Assembly: GCA_903930435.1 (NCBI GenBank)
Contig: CAIYYN010000058.1
Coordinates: 53,642-117,641 of the forward strand
DNA length: 64,000 nt
Direction: 5' to 3'
From: an uncultured Hyphomicrobiales bacterium
Lineage (GTDB): Bacteria > Pseudomonadota > Alphaproteobacteria > Rhizobiales > Ancalomicrobiaceae
In this document: positions 58,298 through 64,000 of the stretch, piece by piece
Numbering within the stretch: the first letter of the stretch is position 1
How the letters are laid out: each line of letters starts with the position of its first letter
The notes under the pieces: model-generated
The model's input: only the letters and a program-made list of their open reading frames with translations
What the model was told of the DNA's origin: nothing
Databases searched by the model: none
Made by a program: the position numbers and the translations under genes

Positions 58298-59185
58298 TTG
58301 CCAATGGATGATCTCAGCTGGCTTGTCGATGGGATCGACATTGGAACGAGCATTCGTCGATTGACGAAGCTTTTCGAGTCCCGAGGGTTCTGGGGCGCTT
58401 CGCAGGACGCCCGGGCCCTTGTGGGTCACGTTGTGAAACTCGACTATTCCGGATTAGTTCTCCGCAGCAATCAATGTCTGACTGAGCAAGAGGTATCCGC
58501 GTTGAGCCGTTTGATTGAACGGCGGCTCGCGTTTGAGCCTGTGGGCAGAATTCTGGCTTCACGCGATTTTCGTGGGCTTGAACTCGAGGTCTCGGCTGCC
58601 ACGCTTGAACCTCGTGAGGATACGGAGATTCTCGTCGAAGCGGCCCTGGCTGCATTGGATGACATGCTCCCGCGTGCAGCGAGGATCGCTGATCTTGGCA
58701 CGGGAACAGGCGCGATTCTGATCGCACTTTTGGTCGAGCGGCCGGAGTGCCTCGGAGTCGCGGTGGATATCAGTCCGGCGGCGCTTGAAACGGCGTCAAG
58801 AAACGCATGGCGACACGGCGTATCAGAACGGTGGTTGCCGGTCGTGGGATCATATGCATCATCATTGTCACCTGGCTGCTATGACCTGATTGTTTCAAAT
58901 CCGCCTTACATTGCAACGACCGATATCGCCTTACTCGAGCCTGATGTGCGTAATTATGATCCGGTTCTTGCACTCGATGGTGGTCCTGATGGGCTTGTGG
59001 CCTATCGACAACTCGCGCCCGACGCATTTGCTGCGCTAAAGAGTCATGGTCGCCTTTTCGTTGAAATTGGTTTCGATCAGGCATCAGCCGTAACTGAGAT
59101 CTTGAAAGAAAGCGGGTTCAAGGGCGTATCGGTACTCAGGGATCGAGGCGAACGTGATCGGGTGGTGATGGGGTTCCGTCCCTGA
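58298..59185 (+). CDS. prmC: Release factor glutamine methyltransferase
   Basis: PrmC methylates the Gln of the GGQ motif in RF1 and RF2. It has 295 residues. The N-terminal five-helix domain is followed by a class I methyltransferase domain: RDFRGLELEVSAATLEPRED, IADLGTGTGAILIALL (SAM site) and DLIVSNPPYIATTD with the catalytic NPPY. The start may be TTG 58298, served by AGGAAAG in the end of prfA, or ATG 58304. Only three bases separate it from the prfA stop, so the enzyme and its substrate are co-translated. Confidence 0.95.
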   Translation: MPMDDLSWLVDGIDIGTSIRRLTKLFESRGFWGASQDARALVGHVVKLDYSGLVLRSNQCLTEQEVSALSRLIERRLAFEPVGRILASRDFRGLELEVSAATLEPREDTEILVEAALAALDDMLPRAARIADLGTGTGAILIALLVERPECLGVAVDISPAALETASRNAWRHGVSERWLPVVGSYASSLSPGCYDLIVSNPPYIATTDIALLEPDVRNYDPVLALDGGPDGLVAYRQLAPDAFAALKSHGRLFVEIGFDQASAVTEILKESGFKGVSVLRDRGERDRVVMGFRP

Positions 59186-59606
59186 CCTGCCTTAAACACC
59201 CGTTATCTGCCCGGTCTTCACGTGTGATGGCAATCGTATGCAAACCAGACCAGCTTGAACGGGGTGAAAACGTGTCAAATTTCCCCTTATTCGACAGAAA
59301 ATTAAAATACCCCTTGGAAATCCGCGCGGGAATCGCTAGCGTGCTAATTGCATGGGCATACAGATCGTCGTATTGACGTTCACTGACAGTTAAAAAGACT
59401 CCGTCGATGGATCTTGGGACCTTCGATCCGGTTAGCTGCTTTTGCCTTCGCATTTCGTCAGTTTGATAGAGCCACACTGAGTTGTGGTGATTGATGGTTT
59501 TGACTAGGCCTGCTTTTAACCAAGCGATCCGCTTATCGGAACTGGTTACCGGTGTATCGAACAGAACGCACGACTTGTCGGCTGGAGTTAGACTTGGGTC
59601 CCTCAT
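59136..59606 (-). CDS. Doubtful hypothetical protein
   Basis: An open frame of about 156 codons from the ATG at 59606 (183 from 59687), convergent with and overlapping the last 50 bases of prmC. Its amino-acid composition is protein-like in the middle (RIAWLKAGLVKTINHHNSVW, VFLTVSERQYDDLYAHAIST), and it stays open in a relatively AT-rich stretch, which is somewhat unlikely by chance. I recognise no family or motif. It may be a real orphan gene or a random frame. Confidence 0.25.
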   Translation of the reverse strand: MRDPSLTPADKSCVLFDTPVTSSDKRIAWLKAGLVKTINHHNSVWLYQTDEMRRQKQLTGSKVPRSIDGVFLTVSERQYDDLYAHAISTLAIPARISKGYFNFLSNKGKFDTFSPRSSWSGLHTIAITREDRADNGCLRQVRDGTPSPPDHVRLDP

Positions 59607-60096
59607 TTCCCTTTTACACGGCACTGGGAATAATGCTCGGCAACACTGATAAAATCGTTCGGCATATGCGTGCCAGATGGATGTCAATTTGGTTAGGCGG
59701 ACGGCCGAATGGCAAGATATCGGAGGCCTTAACGCTTTATCATTCGAAGGGTGCCATGCATTCCTTTTTTCGCAAGTCTATATCGTCGCGACAAGAAGAC
59801 TTGCGGCCTTTGAAAAGGGCTTTCGTCGTGGGGGCGATGCAAATGGATAGGGTTGATCAATCGCCCTTCTATCGAGGTAAAACGAATTCTATGGAATTGA
59901 CTTTTAAAAAATTAAAGACGTTCACAGACAGAAATCGACTTGATCCAAGTCGTAGCGCAGTCACTGATCCAATTGTGTCCTGCTTCCTTTATCGGGACAG
60001 GACTATCTGCTCCAGATTGTCGTTGATCGCCGGGATCTTCCGCAATGTGGCACGGTTTCAATTTTCGCAACGGTTCCCGGACGAGATAGCATCGGC
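59186..60096. other. Gene-poor AT-richer region between prmC and the DUF4167 gene
   Basis: About 910 bases without a confident gene. Besides the minus-strand frame above there is a plus-strand frame of 182 codons (59552-60100), whose stop overlaps the DUF4167 start by 4 bases (ATGA); its sequence has no recognisable domain. The base composition falls below that of the neighbours around 59260-59420 and 59880-59960. No repeats, tRNA or clear terminators were found. Confidence 0.45.
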
Positions 60097-61311
60097 ATGA
60101 GGCAGGGAAATCCAAACAATAAGCAGCAGCAGCAACGTATGCGCGGCCGCAGCAGCAATAACGGTGGTGGGAACGTCAACCGCAAGGGTCCAAATCCACT
60201 CAATCGCTCTTACGAGTCGACGGGACCGGACGTAAAAGTTCGTGGTACGGCCCTTCACATCGCTGAAAAATACGTCCAATTGGCTCGGGATGCCCAGTCA
60301 AGTGGTGATCGTGTGCTGGCGGAGAGCTATCTCCAGCACGCGGAGCATTATTATCGGATTATTGCGGCGGCGCAGGCCCAGCTGCAGCAACCCATCTCTG
60401 TGGTTCGCTCTGACATCCAGTCAGATGATGATGACGATGATGATCTTGACACAGCGGTCGATGTGCGCGCACCCGGTTTTGTCAGCCCGGATGCGCCTCA
60501 GCCTTTCATCGATGCGCCCAATTCCGAGTCACAGGCGATTGAACGCCCTGTCTTGGAACGGCAAAATCAGGAGCCGAGGCAAGGTGATCGCGGGCCACGT
60601 GATCGATTTGGTCAGGACCGCTCCGGTGGAGACCGTTATCAGCCTGATCGAGGCCTGGATCGCAACGGTGCTGATCGGTACGGTCAAGAGCGTCATCAGG
60701 GCGATCGCAATCGGATTCAGAACAATCCGAGGGGCTTCAGAAACGATAATCGGGGTGACTATCGCCAGGAGGGTGCCCGACCGGAGAATGGGCGTGGTGA
60801 GACGCGCCCGGAGGCATCCCGGCTGGACGCCCGGGTAGACGGCCGTCCGGAATATCGCTCGGAGCGCGGCGATCGTAATGATTTCCGCAACACTAACCGC
60901 GAAGATCGCAATGATCGCCCTGTGCGCGGCGAACGCCCGCAGTATCGGTCCGACCGCGTCGAGCAGGATCGCCCCGAGCGAACAGAACGGCCAGACCGTA
61001 TCGAACGGCCCGACAGGTATGATCGTGCTGATCGCACTGAGCGCGTGGAGCGACCAGACCGGGTTGAAGCGCGCCCGGATGCCCGGATCGAGCCACGTCC
61101 AGACGTCGTGCAAGAGGTGCAGGAAATCCGCCATTTTGAGCCAAGGGTGCCGGAGCCGACACCATCGGCTGAACTGCCGGCGTTCATTACGGGCATTCAA
61201 CCGCGTATTGAAGCAACCGACGATGTAGTTGCACCTGTGAAGCGTCCGCGCGGACGTCCAAGGAAGATTCCGATTGAAGTTGCGCCTGCTTCAGGCTCCA
61301 GCGACGAATAA
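60097..61311 (+). CDS. DUF4167 domain-containing protein with low-complexity charged tail
   Basis: A 404-residue protein. The N-terminal 95 residues are a conserved alphaproteobacterial DUF4167 domain: RMRGRSSNNGG, NPLNRSYESTGPDVKVRGTA, LHIAEKYVQLARDAQSSGDR and YLQHAEHYYRIIAAAQAQ. An acidic stretch (SDDDDDDDLD, about 109-118) and a long disordered Arg/Asp/Glu/Pro region with repeated RPDR and ERPDR units follow. Near the C-terminus KRPRGRPRKIP looks like an AT-hook, so nucleic-acid binding is likely. Function unknown; in many relatives it follows prfA-prmC as here. The start has only a weak ribosome-binding site. Confidence 0.9.
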   Translation: MRQGNPNNKQQQQRMRGRSSNNGGGNVNRKGPNPLNRSYESTGPDVKVRGTALHIAEKYVQLARDAQSSGDRVLAESYLQHAEHYYRIIAAAQAQLQQPISVVRSDIQSDDDDDDDLDTAVDVRAPGFVSPDAPQPFIDAPNSESQAIERPVLERQNQEPRQGDRGPRDRFGQDRSGGDRYQPDRGLDRNGADRYGQERHQGDRNRIQNNPRGFRNDNRGDYRQEGARPENGRGETRPEASRLDARVDGRPEYRSERGDRNDFRNTNREDRNDRPVRGERPQYRSDRVEQDRPERTERPDRIERPDRYDRADRTERVERPDRVEARPDARIEPRPDVVQEVQEIRHFEPRVPEPTPSAELPAFITGIQPRIEATDDVVAPVKRPRGRPRKIPIEVAPASGSSDE

Positions 61312-61333
61312 GCTGGCATACGTGATCATCTCA

Positions 61334-61366
61334 AAGCCGGTCCGGGTAATCTGGGCCGGCTTTTTT
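61334..61366 (+). terminator. Rho-independent terminator after the DUF4167 gene
   Basis: AAGCCGGTCC (61334-61343), 9-base loop, GGGCCGGCTT (61353-61362), with one G-U pair, followed by six T (61361-61366). Confidence 0.88.
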
Positions 61367-61440
61367 ATTGGATCACACGGACTGTCGCCCGCTGCGATAT
61401 CTGACTTGGTTAAAGTGTGACAGGAGAGGGCGGAGCGTCC

Positions 61441-63453
61441 TCAGTTGCCCTGGGCAACCTTGCCGGACGGGCCGGGTTTGACCATCATCGTATCGATGCG
61501 TTCGCGTTCCTTGGCGAATTCCGCCAGCATTGCGCCAGACAGTTCCTTGCCGCGGGGCAAGCGAACGCGCATCGGATCAACAAATGTTCCATTGATCAAC
61601 ACCTCATAGTGCAGATGAGGGCCGGTTGATTGTCCTGTCGAGCCAACAAATCCAATCACTTGCCCTTGATGCACCTTTGCTCCGGCGACGATGCCCTTGG
61701 CAAATCCCGATTGGTGACCGTAGCCTGTCTCATAGCCGTTGGCATGTTGTATGCGCGTGTAGCGCCCATAGCCGCTCTTCCAGCCTGCAAAAACGACCGT
61801 GCCATTTCCAGATGCCAAGATGGGCGTCCCCGGGGGGTTGGCCCAGTCAACGCCAGAGTGGAACCGGTAATATCCGAGGATTGGATGCACGCGCCCACCG
61901 AAACCGGATCGCAGTGCGCCGCCTTCCATGGGTTTGCGCATCAGGAATTTCTGGGCGCTTTTCCCCTGTTCGTCATAGAAGTCGACCGTTCCGTCATCGG
62001 GTGACCGATATCTGTAAAAGCGCTTCTGCTGACCCTTTATATTCAGCGCTGTGTAAAGAATTTCAGGTCGAGATTGAGCGTCATTCGCATCAGGCATCGA
62101 ATAGAAAAGCTCGAAACTGTCGCCTTGTTTGACGCGCTGATTGAAATCGACGTCATAACCGTAGATCTGGATCAGCTCCTTGATCATGTCAGTCGGAACC
62201 TGATTATCAAGGGCTGTCTGGTAGAGGCTGTGATAAAGGGAAGGAGCGGCATTCGGATCTGGAATCGACTCGTCGTCTTCCGGTTCGACGTTTGCCGACT
62301 CGCTCGTGTCCGGTTCCTGCGCGCCCACGAAAGTGCCGTCTTCATCGGAAAGCGCCACAGTCGCCAAATGGCCCTTTGGTCCATAAACGCTGACTCGCAC
62401 GGGCTTCAGCTTTTCACTGGTATCAATCTTCGCCAGCCCCAGCCTGATCCGCATGCCTGCGTCGAACGTCTTCAGATCGAATAGTTTACCGAGGGCCCGA
62501 ATGATGTCGGTCGCCAGTTTGTCGTCGGCTTGATTGTCCTTCAGGATTGATTTCAGACTATCGTTGACGCCAACCTGAACGATCTTTTCGTTGACGGAAT
62601 TTCCGGTTTCTGACCCGGATTTCTCCGTGCCGCTTTTCGAGAAGAACGACACGTTTTCCGCCGTGATGCGAAGTGCCATGGCAGAGTCGAGGCCAGGTGT
62701 TCCGAAGGTTGCCTCGATGCGACCAAAATCACCTGACGGCAGCGCAGCAACCTGCACGGAACCATCTGTCAGGAATCGCGCCTGATCCCGGATAATTCGT
62801 TCAACTTCGCCTGATGTCATGATTGCCTGTGTATCGAACCCAGCGGTATCGTTTGGCAGATCCTTCATCTTGAGTGTGATGTCGCCGTCAACGGCGGCGT
62901 CATAAAAGGCTGGATTGCGCGAACTGGATGTCCGACCTGACAGCAGGTCTGTATTGGCAAACACCTTGAGGGGATCAAACGCGGGCAGATTCGCTGTGGC
63001 GGTGCCCTGCTTGAGTGTCAGGTTTGTGGAAATCCGGACAAAGGGGCGAATTCGCACCACGTCCTTGTCGCCAACCTTTGTCATCGTCGATAAATTCAGG
63101 ACCTGGCGAGCCCCGACCGGTTCTGGTCCTGTCCGGAGCCTGTCGCCCTTGCCCGGAGTTTGCCGCCCATCCAATCCACTCGACACCGCAAGCGGTTCCT
63201 CCTGACCAGGTAATTTTGCCGCAGTCAGAAGCTCTATGGGTGTAGCCGCCAGGATCTGCCGTCCGTCGAGAGCAACAAATAGTGCGCCGCCCATCAGAAA
63301 TCCGGATGTCATCCCGGTGAGCACGGTCCCTGCGAGCCACCGTAAACTCACCTGTCGCCGATCAAACGGGCCAGCGGGCCCTTCCGTCAGAAGCGGCGGC
63401 TCGTCGCCCAGATGAATGTCGTGGTGGTGGCTAGCGCGATGGCCTCTTTGCAT
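61441..63453 (-). CDS. M23 family peptidoglycan endopeptidase (LytM domain)
   Basis: A 670-residue membrane-anchored wall hydrolase. A cytoplasmic N-terminus is followed by one transmembrane helix (about 38-64, LRWLAGTVLTGMTSGFLMGG), a long periplasmic region, and a C-terminal M23 domain (about 520-635). Zinc ligands are intact: YYRFHSGVDWA (H..D) and GPHLHYEV (HxH). It is therefore active, unlike the EnvC-type protein at 10 kb. It should cut peptide cross-bridges in peptidoglycan. It converges with the DUF4167 terminator. Large alphaproteobacterial M23 proteins of this build are probably needed for growth or division. Confidence 0.92.
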   Translation of the reverse strand: MQRGHRASHHHDIHLGDEPPLLTEGPAGPFDRRQVSLRWLAGTVLTGMTSGFLMGGALFVALDGRQILAATPIELLTAAKLPGQEEPLAVSSGLDGRQTPGKGDRLRTGPEPVGARQVLNLSTMTKVGDKDVVRIRPFVRISTNLTLKQGTATANLPAFDPLKVFANTDLLSGRTSSSRNPAFYDAAVDGDITLKMKDLPNDTAGFDTQAIMTSGEVERIIRDQARFLTDGSVQVAALPSGDFGRIEATFGTPGLDSAMALRITAENVSFFSKSGTEKSGSETGNSVNEKIVQVGVNDSLKSILKDNQADDKLATDIIRALGKLFDLKTFDAGMRIRLGLAKIDTSEKLKPVRVSVYGPKGHLATVALSDEDGTFVGAQEPDTSESANVEPEDDESIPDPNAAPSLYHSLYQTALDNQVPTDMIKELIQIYGYDVDFNQRVKQGDSFELFYSMPDANDAQSRPEILYTALNIKGQQKRFYRYRSPDDGTVDFYDEQGKSAQKFLMRKPMEGGALRSGFGGRVHPILGYYRFHSGVDWANPPGTPILASGNGTVVFAGWKSGYGRYTRIQHANGYETGYGHQSGFAKGIVAGAKVHQGQVIGFVGSTGQSTGPHLHYEVLINGTFVDPMRVRLPRGKELSGAMLAEFAKERERIDTMMVKPGPSGKVAQGN

Positions 63454-63910
63454 CAGAATTTACCGGTTTTCGTCGGCTTCGGTCAGTTGTCAAAGGTGAC
63501 GACACATGAAGACTGATTTGCAACATGCTTGCAGGAACGCCCCGCGTCAACGGCGATCAGCCCTGATCTGTGAATGCGGCAATACAAAGGAACGCTACGA
63601 TGTAATCAGGCCGGTCCTAAAAACGGGGCGGAGCGGCCCGTATCGAAAGGTCCATGCAACAGGGTAGCCGGGCCAATCGTGTCGGTCATAAGAACGAACC
63701 ATTTGCTCACCCCGAGACCTGTGAATCTGGATCGAGCAGGTCCTCACAGAAGGCCAGTCATCAAGCGCACCCGATTTCAGGCATCTCCGGACCGACGTCT
63801 GCACAGGCGCAAAGAGAAAATTTCGGTCTGCTTTCGGCGCAAAACTGCGGTCCTCGGAACCAAGCTGGCAAAAAGTCGATGACGTCGTTCATTTTTTCGG
63901 TTTGGTGGTG
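63454..63910. other. Non-coding region upstream of a strong promoter
   Basis: About 460 bases between the divergent M23 gene and the promoter at the window end. Short frames are present but none looks coding. It probably holds the M23 promoter (minus strand) and upstream control of the following transcript. Confidence 0.45.
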
Positions 63911-63940
63911 TTGACATGTGATGATTGAGGGCCTTATAAC
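63911..63940 (+). promoter_or_regulatory. Strong promoter, probably of an rRNA operon
   Basis: -35 TTGACA (63911-63916), 18-base spacer, -10 TATAAC (63935-63940). The perfect -35 and a -10 without the final T are typical of alphaproteobacterial rRNA promoters. The next 60 bases (GCTGCTGCCTC..) read like an untranslated leader, with no start codon and ribosome site. An rRNA operon just outside the window is inferred, not seen. Confidence 0.5.
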
Positions 63941-64000
63941 GCGGCCATCGACGACGGCGCTGCTGCCTCTGGGCGGCGGTTTTGTTGCCTTCTGGTTCTG

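Noticed and set aside
56729..58429. Minus-strand frame of 566 codons opposite ptsP and prfA
   Set aside because: Spans two well-defined plus-strand genes and has shadow composition; no domain recognised.

Overview
The window reads as chromosomal DNA of an alphaproteobacterium; I cannot name the genus. Pointers are an F1-only ATP synthase operon (atpHAGDC, no F0 genes beside it), the run rsfS-rlmH-envC-ctpA-divergent polysaccharide deacetylase, a DUF4167 protein, a NDUFAF5/BioC-like methyltransferase, ptsP with a GAF domain, and a full CtrA-type box (TTAA-N7-TTAA). Genes are dense with short gaps and fairly high GC, except for an AT-richer inserted block near 20.7-23.1 kb and a gene-poor block near 59.2-60.1 kb.

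Layout. 1-18 kb is core genome: the end of priA, the F1 ATPase operon closed by a clear terminator, queC with an M29 aminopeptidase (minus strand), rppH, rsfS, rlmH, a cell-wall module (catalytically dead EnvC-type LytM protein, CtpA protease, polysaccharide deacetylase), then nadD-proA-proB and a lipoprotein L,D-transpeptidase on the minus strand. acs (acetyl-CoA synthetase) and tRNA-Ser(CGA) follow.

20.69-28.41 kb is a small integrated element of about 7.7 kb. It is bounded by a 14-bp direct repeat of the tRNA-Ser 3' end. It carries a tyrosine integrase, an AlpA-like regulator, a two-gene primase/helicase module, an unknown protein, two exported or membrane cargo genes, and decayed remnants of plasmid- or phage-type genes. 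A 5'-truncated HpcH/HpaI aldolase lies just outside its right end.

28.9-34.4 kb is the most striking part: a compact cluster for turning cyclohexanecarboxylate into pimeloyl-CoA. It holds an AliB-type dehydrogenase, BadH and BadI homologues, an AliA-type CoA ligase and a BadR-like MarR regulator. Three near-identical operator candidates (AGCAATGWATTGWC) sit at its control points, two of them overlapping predicted -35 boxes. The expected hydratase BadK is absent from the window.

34.4-44.4 kb holds further catabolic or accessory genes: a zinc-type medium-chain dehydrogenase, an MBL-fold hydrolase, an operon of 2-hydroxyacid dehydrogenase, SDR, VOC protein and ACS-type MFS transporter, a Tat-exported purple-acid-phosphatase-like protein, and a sugar-acid dehydratase of the IlvD/Edd family. 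44.5-63.5 kb returns to housekeeping: methyltransferase, comF, grxC, a nitrilase-family amidase, DUF1178, MOSC, YitT, clpB, ubiG, lysC, ptsP, prfA, prmC, DUF4167 and an active M23 endopeptidase. The last 100 bases contain a strong promoter of the type seen before rRNA operons, but no rRNA sequence lies inside the window.
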